This document shows positions 1-8,727 of a DNA stretch of 64,000 bases, one piece after another. Source of the DNA: Vibrio sp. DW001 (lineage in GTDB: Bacteria; Pseudomonadota; Gammaproteobacteria; Enterobacterales; Vibrionaceae). The notes beneath the pieces are model-generated. The model saw only the letters and a program-made list of their open reading frames with translations, had not been told where the DNA came from and did not search any database. The DNA lies in assembly GCF_029016285.1 (NCBI RefSeq), contig NZ_CP091976.1, positions 372,001 through 436,000 on the forward strand. The letters run 5' to 3'. How positions within the stretch are numbered: position 1 is the stretch's first letter; each line of letters starts with the position of its first letter. The position numbers and the translations under genes are program-made.

Positions 1-164
1 GGAAACACAACATAAAACACGTTAAAAGGCATCGTTGAATACACGGGATCAACTTGATAGTTTTGGATAAATTCCGCGTCGTAAATTGACCATGAATAGG
101 TTCCGCCAATACAAGCTTGAAGCAACACGACGGCCGCGAGTATTAGATATTTGTTATTTGTCAT
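1..164 (-). CDS. OFA-family MFS transporter, N-terminal part only
   Basis: The gene starts at the ATG complementary to 162-164 and runs off the left edge, leaving 54 codons. The peptide begins MTNNKYLILAAVVLLQ and continues with GGTYSWSI, a first membrane helix followed by the G-x-Y-x-W-S signature usual in the oxalate/formate-antiporter (OFA) branch of the major facilitator superfamily. It would be an inner-membrane transporter. It lies downstream of the nanM genes on the same strand, so it may belong to the sialate cluster, but a hairpin and about 170 bp separate them. The substrate cannot be told from this fragment. Confidence 0.7.
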   Translation of the reverse strand, partial: MTNNKYLILAAVVLLQACIGGTYSWSIYDAEFIQNYQVDPVYSTMPFNVFYVVF

Positions 165-332
165 TAAAAGCTCTTTTCGGTTTGTATGTACCGATGGTTT
201 GATAATAGAGAAGATCGTTTGATAATGGCAAATCACCAGCAAATGTTGACTAGACAAATGCTGGTGATTCAACCTGTTGTTAAGTAAGTGCAGATGAACC
301 TAGAAGTGCTAATAGGGGCTAGCAACCTAGAT
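165..332. other. Intergenic region with hairpins after nanM
   Basis: This 168-bp gap between the cytoplasmic nanM and the MFS gene holds no ORF. It contains an 11-bp perfect inverted repeat (231-241 with 259-269, AATCACCAGCA/TGCTGGTGATT) and a second, weaker dyad near 292-338 with GATGAA/TTCATC arms, either of which could end the nanM transcript. TTTGATAAT occurs twice about 20 bp apart just ahead of the MFS gene and could be a regulator site. Confidence 0.5.
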
Positions 333-1394
333 TCATCTCATCAAATAACAACGTACTAATGCTTGTTGGGTAGCATTTTCACCACCAACGAGTATTAATT
401 CTTTTTCGCAGCTAACGGATGCACCATAAGCTGCGCCTTCCGGCAACCGCGCCACGACTTTCCATGACTCACCATCCAAACGCCACACGGCATCGCTGTA
501 GTGCTTTGTTAGTCCTTGGTGCGTATACCACTGTCCATTTCTTAAATTGTGTTGGCTGCCCACAAAATAAGCGCCTCCGAGCGCAAAATAGTGACCATTC
601 AACTCACCAGAATAGGCACCAGCTAACCCTTCATGTTCTTCTTCATCTGAATGAATCGATGCAAGAACTGACGATTCAAAACGACAGGTTTCGTCAAACG
701 TAAACTGTTTCACATCCGTACTTCTCAATCCCGGTTTGATCTCTCCATCAATCAAGGTAACTTTGTTGCCTTTCGAGATTAAGGCTGCACCACAGTTCGC
801 TGCAAATGGATTGTCCTGTATCAGCTCCCATCGATTTTGGTGGGTGTCATATCGAATAATATCTTTATTCCAACCGTACTTTTCAGGCTCTTGAGACATA
901 AATTTTGTCAGCAGATCTTGTCGCTGCTGTGGGGTTTTGTCTGTATCTATATTTGCCATCTTCTGACAGAAATTATCAAAGGTTTGTTTGTTGTATCCAC
1001 CAAAAAACACGAACTGACCTTTTGATATTTCGCAACCGCTGCCACCTAACAGACCGACCGGTGTCTCAGTCGCTACCTTGTGCCATTTTTTATCTAAAAA
1101 ATCGAACCGATACACATCAGTAAGCACCTGTGCATGTTGAGAACCCTCAGGGGTTCCAGCCCCTGAGAATACCCAAACACCTTTTTCGTCTGTAATGTAT
1201 ACCGCGTCATTCCTTTCCACACCCGGAAAGTCATTCGCGCGTTGCCAACCTGTAGATAGGTCGTCCAAATTGAGACAAAAGAAACGCGTTCCTGCGCTAC
1301 CCAATCCGGCATAGAGCGTCTTACCATCTCTTGTTGCGACGCCGTTTTTTACCCCTTCAGGTAAATCTGGCAAACTTTTAAAAACTACAGACAT
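333..1394 (-). CDS. nanM: NanM-type N-acetylneuraminate mutarotase, cytoplasmic form
   Basis: This 353-residue Kelch-type beta-propeller is homologous over its full length to the next gene upstream. Shared features are a start with LPDLP.G.K.G, a GLGSAG motif near residue 31, several GG-Y and GGY/GGA blade turns, and a conserved G-E-I-K-P-G-L-R segment. NanM interconverts the alpha and beta anomers of sialic acid so that uptake and lyase steps are not limited by spontaneous mutarotation. Unlike classic NanM it has no signal peptide (it begins MSVVFKSLPDLP), so it should act in the cytosol. A GGAG ribosome site lies 7 nt before the ATG, and 15 nt separate it from the exported paralogue, so the two are probably co-transcribed. 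Confidence 0.85.
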   Translation of the reverse strand: MSVVFKSLPDLPEGVKNGVATRDGKTLYAGLGSAGTRFFCLNLDDLSTGWQRANDFPGVERNDAVYITDEKGVWVFSGAGTPEGSQHAQVLTDVYRFDFLDKKWHKVATETPVGLLGGSGCEISKGQFVFFGGYNKQTFDNFCQKMANIDTDKTPQQRQDLLTKFMSQEPEKYGWNKDIIRYDTHQNRWELIQDNPFAANCGAALISKGNKVTLIDGEIKPGLRSTDVKQFTFDETCRFESSVLASIHSDEEEHEGLAGAYSGELNGHYFALGGAYFVGSQHNLRNGQWYTHQGLTKHYSDAVWRLDGESWKVVARLPEGAAYGASVSCEKELILVGGENATQQALVRCYLMR

Positions 1395-1409
1395 TTATTA
1401 CTCCAAACG

Positions 1410-2570
1410 TTAATCTTGAATGGTGACATCTTTACCGTCCCAGCTTAGTAAGTACGCGGTCTTACTTGCTTTACGTGCACCATCTTCACCGCCAACAATG
1501 AGTACCCCATCGTTCGTTGTGAAAGAAGCACCATATGCAAGCCCTGCAGGTAGGTTATTAACTTGGGCCCATAAGCCATCTTTTAATACGTACATTTCTG
1601 GGTTAAATGCTTTACCAAAGCCGTTATGTGCGAACATCTTCCCACTTTCAAACGCGCCTTTTGCCCCGTGGAAATTTGCCCCCCCAGCAACGATGAATGC
1701 TCCGTTACTTTCGCCAGCGAACGCGCCCGCGACACCTTCCTGAACAGGAGAACCGGATGGTGCAGGAAGAGAGTGTAGGCTCTGCCACGGTTGTGGTTGC
1801 CCATACTGATACTGTTTAACCTCGGCCGTTCTTAAGCCTGGCTTTATCTCACCACTGATTATTGTTGCCTGTTTACCGTCTGTAATTAATGCTGAACCGC
1901 AGTTTGGTAGATAAGGCGACATACCCAAATCAACCCACTTACCCGTTTCAGGTTTGAACGTTAAAACCGAGCGGTTCCATTTGTAACCAGATGGCTTCAT
2001 GCCCATATAATCATCGACAATTTTCTGCCATTTTTCAGGCTCTTTATTCTTATCCGTCGTCATGACATCAGACAGGTATTGGTCGAAATAGCCTTTGTTG
2101 TAGCCACCAAAAAAGACAATGTTTTTGCCGTCTGGAGAATACGATGAGGCACCCAACAGCCCAACTGGAGAGGCACTGTTCACTTGCGCCCACGCGTCTG
2201 ATTTAACGTTGTAACGATAAATCGTATCAAACAAAACTGGCGCGGCATCCGACTCTTGTATTTTACCGGATCCGCCAAAGATATAGATTTCGTTATCAAT
2301 GACAGAAGCCGTTGCCCCGCTTCGTGCAGGACCATCAAAGCTGGCTTTTTTCTGCCAACCTTTATCAACATTGTTGAGATCCAACATGTAAAATTCTTTA
2401 CCTGCAGAACCTAAACCCACAAACAACTTGTCACCTGTCTGAGCGCTCACTCCACTTTTTAAACCTACAGGTAAGTCGGGCCATTGATTGACCGCTAAAG
2501 CTGACACACTAACCAACAATGATGTAATCATTAACGATGTTTTAGCACAAAAATTTAATCTATTTTTCAT
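1410..2570 (-). CDS. nanM: NanM N-acetylneuraminate epimerase (mutarotase), exported
   Basis: This 386-residue Kelch propeller has an N-terminal signal peptide: a positively charged start ([10 protein letters not shown]), a hydrophobic stretch to about residue 24 and a likely cut after SALA, placing the enzyme in the periplasm. There it would convert alpha-Neu5Ac released by sialidases to the beta anomer preferred by the TRAP binding protein. The conserved motif G-E-I-K-P-G-L-R and repeated GG-containing blade ends match NanM. It is followed 15 nt later by a cytoplasmic paralogue. Its own promoter probably lies in the 177 bp upstream, which carries the 13-mer TGAAAAAATATTT also present ahead of siaP. 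Confidence 0.9.
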   Translation of the reverse strand: MKNRLNFCAKTSLMITSLLVSVSALAVNQWPDLPVGLKSGVSAQTGDKLFVGLGSAGKEFYMLDLNNVDKGWQKKASFDGPARSGATASVIDNEIYIFGGSGKIQESDAAPVLFDTIYRYNVKSDAWAQVNSASPVGLLGASSYSPDGKNIVFFGGYNKGYFDQYLSDVMTTDKNKEPEKWQKIVDDYMGMKPSGYKWNRSVLTFKPETGKWVDLGMSPYLPNCGSALITDGKQATIISGEIKPGLRTAEVKQYQYGQPQPWQSLHSLPAPSGSPVQEGVAGAFAGESNGAFIVAGGANFHGAKGAFESGKMFAHNGFGKAFNPEMYVLKDGLWAQVNNLPAGLAYGASFTTNDGVLIVGGEDGARKASKTAYLLSWDGKDVTIQD

Positions 2571-2747
2571 TACTCTAATGTCCTTATTTAAACCTATTGT
2601 TTCTTTATGATTCGTTTTTTTGGTTCGTGCACATTATCGATCTATGAAAAAATATTTCTTTGATCAATGTAACAATAAAAAATATTTTTATCTTAAATGC
2701 TAAAAAAACCCATCGATAGATGAGCTTTTTACAATACCGTCGCGCAA
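2571..2747 (-). promoter_or_regulatory. nanM promoter region with candidate NanR operator
   Basis: This AT-rich 177-bp gap separates the regulator gene from nanM. TGAAAAAATATTT at 2645-2657 is repeated exactly at 7824-7836 in the siaP/nanE divergent promoter, and a second A/T palindrome (AAAAAATATTTTT) follows at about 2688. The shared word makes a NanR (RpiR family) operator plausible; binding itself is inferred. Confidence 0.45.
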
Positions 2748-3581
2748 CTAACTCATTAAAGGCATGACGACTTCTGCGGTTTCTCGCACTGACTCTGAGT
2801 ATTCCGGGTACGTCTCTAGCAATGAGTTTACCAATACATCAACCAACAGCAATGCACCTACCTTCGAGCCAAATGCACCTCCGGTCAATGGCCCCTCAGG
2901 ACGTGCAGCCACTAACATTTCAGTAGATATAGCCGATAATGGGCTATGACTGATATTAGTTAACGTCACCACTGGAACATTGCGCTTATACGCTTGTTTC
3001 GCTGCGTGGATAACTTCTTTCGTTGAACCAGAACTGGACACAGAGATCCACAAATCACCCTCGCTGCAACGAGCCGCATTCATGGCCGCTAGGTGTGTGT
3101 CCTCATACACGGTGACTCTTTTGCCAATTCTAATCAGGCGAAAAGCCAGGTAACGTCCAACAATGCTCGATGCCCCTACCCCGACACAGCTTATAAATTG
3201 AGCATGATGAATCAACTCACATATCCGCTTCATCGATTTTCGGTCAATCAACTTAGCCGTATCTTGTAAGCTTGCAATAGCGCTCTGGGCAGAGATATCG
3301 CAGATGTCACCGTCACTCGGCTCAGCCGTATCTCGGGCAACCTGACTGACATCAACCGCTAAGGCCATTCTAAAATCAGAATACCCTTTATAGTCTAAAT
3401 CTCGACAAAGACGCACAACCGTGGCTTCACTGGTTTGGGTATTTCGAGCCAGTTCGGTTATCGTTTGAAACTGTACATCGTATGCATTTTCTAAGACATA
3501 GTTCGCAACAATTCTTAGTTTCTTACTTAAAGGTTCGATGTTAGAACGCAACCGAACTAATAGATTTTTAGGCGAATTCAC
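2748..3581 (-). CDS. nanR: RpiR-family regulator of sialic acid genes (NanR type)
   Basis: This 277-residue protein has an N-terminal RpiR helix-turn-helix (residues about 1-80, with SEATVVRLCRDLDYKGYSDFR) and a SIS sugar-phosphate-binding domain (about 125-260, with ISVSSSGSTKEVIHAA). RpiR-type NanR proteins of Vibrio repress nan genes and are relieved by ManNAc-6-P; that role is inferred here from position between nanM and nanA. The start is a GTG with GAGG about 6 nt upstream. It shares the strand of the nanA-TRAP genes but is separated from nanA by 376 bp containing stem-loops, so it may have its own promoter. Confidence 0.85.
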   Translation of the reverse strand: MNSPKNLLVRLRSNIEPLSKKLRIVANYVLENAYDVQFQTITELARNTQTSEATVVRLCRDLDYKGYSDFRMALAVDVSQVARDTAEPSDGDICDISAQSAIASLQDTAKLIDRKSMKRICELIHHAQFISCVGVGASSIVGRYLAFRLIRIGKRVTVYEDTHLAAMNAARCSEGDLWISVSSSGSTKEVIHAAKQAYKRNVPVVTLTNISHSPLSAISTEMLVAARPEGPLTGGAFGSKVGALLLVDVLVNSLLETYPEYSESVRETAEVVMPLMS

Positions 3582-3957
3582 AATGGCCTCACAATTGATT
3601 TTTTATACATCGTTAAAATAACAGAGCACACATACATTGGCACTAACTATGTTGTATTTTATCTAGCATCTGGGTGATGTTGGAACAAAGGCTTTTTCAA
3701 ACGTTTGGTTGTTCGCTCTACTATTTGAGGGAATCGCGAACTTATCGCTTGTTTTTTAAGTAATTATCTTACTTGTTGGAAACATCAGGACGTTTTCTAT
3801 TTCACTGAAAATAGAAAACGTTCATTAAGATAACTTACGTGTTCAATGCTGGTTCCTTTGTGACGCTCCCATCTGGGAGAACGAATGTGTCAGAACCAGC
3901 ATTTAAAACCCTGAGTATCTAAGTTCAGGTTTTTATATGTTCCCTACAAAAGGACGT
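3582..3957. other. Gap between nanA and nanR with two strong dyads
   Basis: There is no gene in this 376-bp stretch. It holds a perfect 13-bp inverted repeat with a 6-nt loop (3790-3802 with 3809-3821, ACGTTTTCTATTT/AAATAGAAAACGT) and a nested structure at 3845-3903: an 11-bp outer stem (AATGCTGGTTC/GAACCAGCATT), a 4-bp middle stem (TGAC/GTCA) and an inner CTCCC-ATCT-GGGAG hairpin. Neither is followed by a clear T run on the nanA strand, so simple termination is not certain. They could be a processing or attenuation structure, or a small palindromic repeat element. Confidence 0.55.
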
Positions 3958-4848
3958 TTACAGAAAATCGATATCACGAAGTTTTGCCAATACATCGGCT
4001 TTCTGTACCGCCGTTAGCGATTTAATTGGTGTGCGAGGGTCACCTGCATCGATACCGTGTAATTGCATAGCCACTTTACCTGCAGCAACACCACCGTATT
4101 CAACCAATACTCTGATAATAGCAATAACTTTATCCATCAGACGTGCGACTTCATCTTGCTTGCCCGCATTGAAGGCTTCAATCACTTTTAAGTACAATGG
4201 TGCCGCATAGTTGTATGTACTACCAACCGCACCAACCGCACCAACCGCTAGACCTGCAGGTAAGAACTCATCCACGCCAAATGGAATATCGAATTTACCA
4301 CCAGCAACACGAACACAGCGTTGGTATTCGTATAGATCAGAGTTATTGAACTTAGCACCAAATAGATTTGGTATACGCTTGTCACCTTGAATCAGAAATT
4401 GTTCCAGATCGAGGTTTACACCCGACATACCCGAATGGTAATAATAGAATCCTTTTGACGGTGCCGCCGCTGCAATTTGCGCACAATAATCGACAAGGTC
4501 TTCAACACTGCCCGGCTTGAAGAAACACGGACCAATTGCTGACGTCGCAAAAATATCGAGTGTTTCAGCGTGACGAGTCAGGTCTAATGAATCAACAATA
4601 CTGAGCGCACCCGTATGTAGGATAAGGTCGAGCTTACCGTCTGCTGCTTTAACCCAACGCTCAGCAACAGCTTTGCGCTCTTCTACAGAACAGTGAATAC
4701 CTTCGCCAGTTGTACCACAAACGTATGCGCCTTTAACGCCCTGTGCAACAAGTAGCTCCGCTATCTGGTCAATGGCTGAAAAATTGACTTTGTTATTGGT
4801 ATCAAACGGCGTGTGTGGAGCAGCAATTAAGCCTTGTAGTTTTTTCAT
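3958..4848 (-). CDS. nanA: N-acetylneuraminate lyase
   Basis: This 296-residue enzyme of the DHDPS/NAL TIM-barrel superfamily cleaves Neu5Ac to N-acetylmannosamine and pyruvate in the cytosol. Seen: the G-T-T-G-E-G pyruvate-binding loop (CGTTGEG near residue 45), the catalytic tyrosine region FYYYHSGMSGV near 135, and the Schiff-base lysine in FGAKFNNSDLY near 165. Its length equals that of known lyases (about 293-297). It follows the TRAP genes siaPQM on the same strand, 84 nt after siaM, fitting one leftward sialate uptake and catabolism operon. Confidence 0.96.
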   Translation of the reverse strand: MKKLQGLIAAPHTPFDTNNKVNFSAIDQIAELLVAQGVKGAYVCGTTGEGIHCSVEERKAVAERWVKAADGKLDLILHTGALSIVDSLDLTRHAETLDIFATSAIGPCFFKPGSVEDLVDYCAQIAAAAPSKGFYYYHSGMSGVNLDLEQFLIQGDKRIPNLFGAKFNNSDLYEYQRCVRVAGGKFDIPFGVDEFLPAGLAVGAVGAVGSTYNYAAPLYLKVIEAFNAGKQDEVARLMDKVIAIIRVLVEYGGVAAGKVAMQLHGIDAGDPRTPIKSLTAVQKADVLAKLRDIDFL

Positions 4849-4932
4849 TCTAATTAATCCTAGATTTTTGAATAGTCAGGGTATATTTACCCTGACTGAA
4901 TAAGATGTTTTATTAACTTTAATTACGTTCGT

Positions 4933-6216
4933 TTATTGACCGTAGTCCAACAATAGTTCAGGAAGAAATAAAGTAATCTGAGGGAATACCGCCACCAAAA
5001 ACAACACCACAAACAGAGGTACCAATAACGGTATAACACCACGAGTCAAAACATGGAATGGAATATCGCCAACACGAGAAACAACATACAATGCCATTCC
5101 CATAGGCGGGGTCAAGATCCCAATCATTAGGTTCAATATTGCCATAACACCAAAGTGAACCGGGTCAATTCCGACCGCTGCCGCAACAGGGACTAAGAAT
5201 GGAACCAGCAATAATAATAGAGCCAGTGATTCAATAAATGTACCTAAGAAAAGCAATAACAAGTTGATAAGTAAAAGTAAAATTAACGGATTATCACTGA
5301 TGGTCAAGAAGTAATCAGCCATCATTTGAGGAAGCTGTTCACGCGCCACTATCCAACCAAAGACCGTTACGCCCATCACCATAAGCGCAACCACTGCGGT
5401 CGTGTTAACTGTCTCTTTTAAAACGTCGACAAACATTTTAAGCGTAAGCTGTTTGTAGACCACAACACCTAAAAATAACGCGTATAGGGAGGAAACTACG
5501 GCCGCTTCTGTTGGTGTAAATTTGCCGGAAAAGATGCCACCAATGATAATGATCGGTGTCAACAGTGAAAGAAACGCTTCTTTAAAAGAGATAAAACGTT
5601 CACGACAACTGGCTTTAGGCAGTGTCATATAACCGCGCTTTTTACAGATGACATAACTCATCACCATCAACGCAGCAGCGCATAACAGCCCAGGAACCGC
5701 ACCCGCTAAAAACAGTGCACCTATGGAGGTATTAGAAACCACCCCATAGATAACCAATGGAATAGATGGGGGAACGAGAGGCCCGATAATACAAGATGCC
5801 GCCGTTAAGCCACCGGCAAAGTCGTCATCATATTTTGCGTCTCGCATTGATTTGATTTCAAGCTGACCTAAACCTCCGGCATCAGCGAGTGCCGATCCTG
5901 ACATACCTGAAAACAATAAACTTGCCATGATATTGACGTGGCCTAAGCTTCCTGTCACATGTCCAACGAGTGATTTAGCAAAGTTAAAAATACGTTCTGT
6001 TATACCCGCACTATTCATTAAATGTCCGGTAAGAACAAAAAATGGTACCGAGAGTAGAGTGAAGTTATTGATACCGCCAAGCATCTGTTGAGCGGCAAAG
6101 TTGATGCCCGTGCTATTGGTTAACACCAAAAAAGCAATCGCAACGAACATCAATGAAAACCCTACTGGCATCCCTGCAAAGAGAAGGGCCAGCCAGCCAA
6201 AAATAGAACCTGCCAT
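4933..6216 (-). CDS. siaM: Sialic acid TRAP transporter, large permease subunit
   Basis: This 427-residue protein is the DctM-type large membrane subunit of a TRAP transporter, with about 12 hydrophobic segments in the inner membrane. Visible signatures are the FAGMPVGFSLMF start, the GMSGSALADAGGLG loop, ASCIIGPLVPPSIPLVIYG, and GILTPPMGMALYVVS near the C terminus. It couples sodium entry to uptake of the substrate delivered by SiaP. It begins 6 nt after siaQ ends, with GAGAGG as ribosome site, so the two are translated together; here the subunits are separate rather than fused as in Haemophilus SiaQM. Confidence 0.94.
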   Translation of the reverse strand: MAGSIFGWLALLFAGMPVGFSLMFVAIAFLVLTNSTGINFAAQQMLGGINNFTLLSVPFFVLTGHLMNSAGITERIFNFAKSLVGHVTGSLGHVNIMASLLFSGMSGSALADAGGLGQLEIKSMRDAKYDDDFAGGLTAASCIIGPLVPPSIPLVIYGVVSNTSIGALFLAGAVPGLLCAAALMVMSYVICKKRGYMTLPKASCRERFISFKEAFLSLLTPIIIIGGIFSGKFTPTEAAVVSSLYALFLGVVVYKQLTLKMFVDVLKETVNTTAVVALMVMGVTVFGWIVAREQLPQMMADYFLTISDNPLILLLLINLLLLFLGTFIESLALLLLLVPFLVPVAAAVGIDPVHFGVMAILNLMIGILTPPMGMALYVVSRVGDIPFHVLTRGVIPLLVPLFVVLFLVAVFPQITLFLPELLLDYGQ

Positions 6217-6222
6217 GATTGA

Positions 6223-6729
6223 TTACCTCTCCGTTATCTGTGAGTCTTTGGATGCTGATACGCCACACTTTTTAATTGAACGCGCGATATCAAATAGATT
6301 CTGCAATTGGCGCACAACCATAAATAATCCCCCGATTGGAAGACTGTAGTTCATCCATTTTGATGAGATACCTAACGTGATCAGTTCAAAAAAAGCAGTG
6401 CGTTGAACATGCTGATAACCAAGAACAATAACGACGATTATCGAGGCTAATACGGCCAACTCTAGGCTCATTATCAACCACAGTTTGATTTTTTCAGGCA
6501 GCTTGTCTGAAAAGTAAGTTATTTTGACATGTGAACTGTGTTTGATAGCAGTCGCACAGCCTATTAACGACATATACATAAAAAGGACACGAGCGAGTTC
6601 TTCACTCCAAAGCGAAGGGTCATTCAGTAGCCACCGAGTAACTATCTGCCATGTCAATAAACACAACAAGATAATCATTAGTGGTACCGTTATAATCTCT
6701 TCAATATTTTTAAAAATCTTACCTAACAT
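6223..6729 (-). CDS. siaQ: Sialic acid TRAP transporter, small permease subunit
   Basis: This 168-residue DctQ-type subunit has four predicted membrane helices (about residues 15-35, 50-65, 88-108 and 130-150) and the family pattern W-Q-I-V-T-R-W....S-x-W-S-E-E-L-A-R near residue 28. It forms the inner-membrane complex with SiaM. The gene lies between siaP (75 nt upstream) and siaM (6 nt downstream) in the leftward nan operon. Confidence 0.93.
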   Translation of the reverse strand: MLGKIFKNIEEIITVPLMIILLCLLTWQIVTRWLLNDPSLWSEELARVLFMYMSLIGCATAIKHSSHVKITYFSDKLPEKIKLWLIMSLELAVLASIIVVIVLGYQHVQRTAFFELITLGISSKWMNYSLPIGGLFMVVRQLQNLFDIARSIKKCGVSASKDSQITER

Positions 6730-6804
6730 TTTAATGCTCCAGAGCTGCCAATATTCGACAGCTCAGTTTCAACAACTCAATAAGTTATACATGTAACGAG
6801 GGGG

Positions 6805-7770
6805 TTACATATTAGCAACTTTATCAATAACTGGCTGACCAATTTCTTCATCAAACTCTTTGTATAAAGGCTTCATTGCTTCACGGAAAGGAGTGAGGTC
6901 TGGGTAAGAAACAGTCACACCCTGAGACTCAAAGAAAGCGACTAAGCTTGCTTCTTGATCTTGAACCGTTTTCGTATGTGCTGCGCCTGCTTTTTCGACC
7001 GCTTTGGTCACAAATCCTCGTTGCTCTTCTGAAAGCTTATTCCACGTTACATCAGACATAATAATCATTTGGTCATTAACGACGTGATTCGTCATCGCCA
7101 AGTTCGCTTGAACTTCGTAAAACTTCATAGCTTTAATCGTCGGTAATGGATTTTCCTGACCGTCAACAGCGTTGGTTTGCAGCGCTAGATAGACTTCAGA
7201 AAACGCCATAGGTGTTGGAGAAGCACCTGAGTATTTTGCATAGCTCAATAGAGATTTCGCATTTGGTACGCGCAATTTCAGACCTTTAAAGTCTTCAATT
7301 TTGTTAAGAGGGCGATTAGAGGTTGTTTGACGAGTACCGTTGTACCATGTATCAAGAGCACGCCATTGAAATTTATCTAGCATCTCTTTACGAATATCCA
7401 AGCCCCAAGGACTATTAAATACGCGGCGAATATGGTCATAATCTTTGATAACATAAGGTTGCATGACGGCTGCAGCTTGTGGGAGCCACAAACCAACACG
7501 GCCAAATTCAGCGTAAGTAAAGTCAAGGTCACCCATCGTTACTTGCTGCATCATTGCACGGTCATCACCCAGTTGAGCACTAGGATAAATCGCTAATTCG
7601 ATTTCTCCACCGCTAAGCTCTTTAAGTGTGTCGGCCAATACAACGGCTGAGTTATATTCAACCGAACCAACAGACGGTTGCATACCCATCTTTAGTTTCA
7701 TCGCGGCGTTAGCAGAAGCAGCACAACCTAGTGCTAATAGTGCTATTGATATCTTGTTCATGGTTTTCAT
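6805..7770 (-). CDS. siaP: Sialic acid TRAP substrate-binding protein
   Basis: This periplasmic DctP-type binding protein has 321 residues from the ATG at 7770. That start is preferred over an in-frame GTG at 7794 because AAGGGA sits just ahead of it and it begins directly with the signal peptide (MKTMNKISIALLAL, cut after ANA). It closely follows Haemophilus SiaP: SAQLGDDRAMMQQ, YNGTRQTTSNRP, LKLRVPN with the carboxylate-binding arginine at about 167 of the precursor, SPTPMAFSEVYLALQ and NAVDGQENPL. It captures Neu5Ac and hands it to SiaQM. It is the first gene of the leftward operon. Confidence 0.96.
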   Translation of the reverse strand: MKTMNKISIALLALGCAASANAAMKLKMGMQPSVGSVEYNSAVVLADTLKELSGGEIELAIYPSAQLGDDRAMMQQVTMGDLDFTYAEFGRVGLWLPQAAAVMQPYVIKDYDHIRRVFNSPWGLDIRKEMLDKFQWRALDTWYNGTRQTTSNRPLNKIEDFKGLKLRVPNAKSLLSYAKYSGASPTPMAFSEVYLALQTNAVDGQENPLPTIKAMKFYEVQANLAMTNHVVNDQMIIMSDVTWNKLSEEQRGFVTKAVEKAGAAHTKTVQDQEASLVAFFESQGVTVSYPDLTPFREAMKPLYKEFDEEIGQPVIDKVANM

Positions 7771-8027
7771 ATGGTTCCCTTTTGTTCCTTTCACAATGTA
7801 AGTTCAACTTCTCTCAAACTTTTTGAAAAAATATTTTATTTTGTTTGAAAAAAATCTTCGTTATGGATTATCATGTCGATGAAGAATTTTTTCAATTATA
7901 GAATATGGGAAATGTGATCACGGGCAATATTTCATCAAATGAATGTATTTGCTCGGTTAGTAGGCTATGTATCGCCACGATTTTTGTCACATATTTCCTT
8001 ATAAAAATAATATATTATGAGGCAGAA
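7771..8027. promoter_or_regulatory. Divergent siaP / nanE promoter region
   Basis: This 257-bp AT-rich region drives both arms of the sialate regulon. The 13-mer TGAAAAAATATTT (7824-7836) also occurs ahead of nanM, and a related TTTGAAAAAAATC follows about 20 bp later; these are candidate NanR sites. An open frame extends upstream of nanE into this region but lacks a ribosome site at its first ATG. Confidence 0.5.
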
Positions 8028-8726
8028 ATGAAAAATAAAAACTTAAAAATCAATGAATTAAAGAGAATTTTACATAAACAGACTATTGTCTCTATACAAC
8101 CTGTACCTGGCAGCCCACTCGAGAAAACCGAGTTCATCGTCGCCATGGCCATTGCGGCAGAGCAAGCTGGAGCGAAAGGACTAAGAATAGAAGGGGCAGA
8201 GAACGTAACGGCTGTCGCTAATGCGGTTAATATCCCAATTATTGCTATTGTTAAGCGAGATTTGGACGATAGCGCAGTACGTATCACGCCATTTGCAACC
8301 GATGTGGATGCTTTAGCAATTGCCGGAGCGACGATTATTGCTTTCGATGCCACGGATAGAAAAAGACCAGAATCAAGAGAACATATTGCCGCCGCGATCA
8401 AAAATTCCGGTTGCTTCGCGATGGCAGACAGCTCTTGCTTTGAAGATGGGGTTTGGGCACACAACCACGGTGTGGATATTATCGGTTCGACATTATCAGG
8501 CTATTGCGGTGACACTGAACCAACCGAACCCGATCTTCAACTCGTTAGGCAATTTTATCAAGCAGGATTCTTCACTATGGCCGAAGGTCGCTATAATACG
8601 CCTGAGCTTGCTGCTAAGGCGATCGAAAATGGCGCGGTTGCCGTCACTGTTGGTTCCGCGATAACACGACTAGAAATAGTAACTGATTGGTTTAACTCGG
8701 CGACACAATCAGCAGAGGTACGTTAA
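8028..8726 (+). CDS. nanE: N-acetylmannosamine-6-phosphate 2-epimerase
   Basis: This 232-residue TIM-barrel enzyme converts ManNAc-6-P to GlcNAc-6-P. The chosen ATG at 8028 has GAGG 7 nt upstream; the frame stays open to 7905 but that extension (MGNVITGN...) has no ribosome site and does not resemble the family. Seen: [12 protein letters not shown] near the start, the catalytic lysine in [16 protein letters not shown], and the catalytic glutamate region [12 protein letters not shown]. It is the first gene of the rightward nanE-nanK-nagA operon, with one nucleotide before nanK. Confidence 0.95.
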   Translation: MKNKNLKINELKRILHKQTIVSIQPVPGSPLEKTEFIVAMAIAAEQAGAKGLRIEGAENVTAVANAVNIPIIAIVKRDLDDSAVRITPFATDVDALAIAGATIIAFDATDRKRPESREHIAAAIKNSGCFAMADSSCFEDGVWAHNHGVDIIGSTLSGYCGDTEPTEPDLQLVRQFYQAGFFTMAEGRYNTPELAAKAIENGAVAVTVGSAITRLEIVTDWFNSATQSAEVR

Positions 8727-8727
8727 A

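Noticed and set aside
419..703. Plus-strand frame inside nanM and similar shadow frames inside many genes
   Set aside because: They overlap clear family members on the other strand or frame and have no ribosome sites or family features.
7905..8027. Upstream in-frame extension of nanE
   Set aside because: The extension lacks a ribosome site, falls in the promoter region and is unlike NanE proteins; the ATG at 8028 has GAGG.
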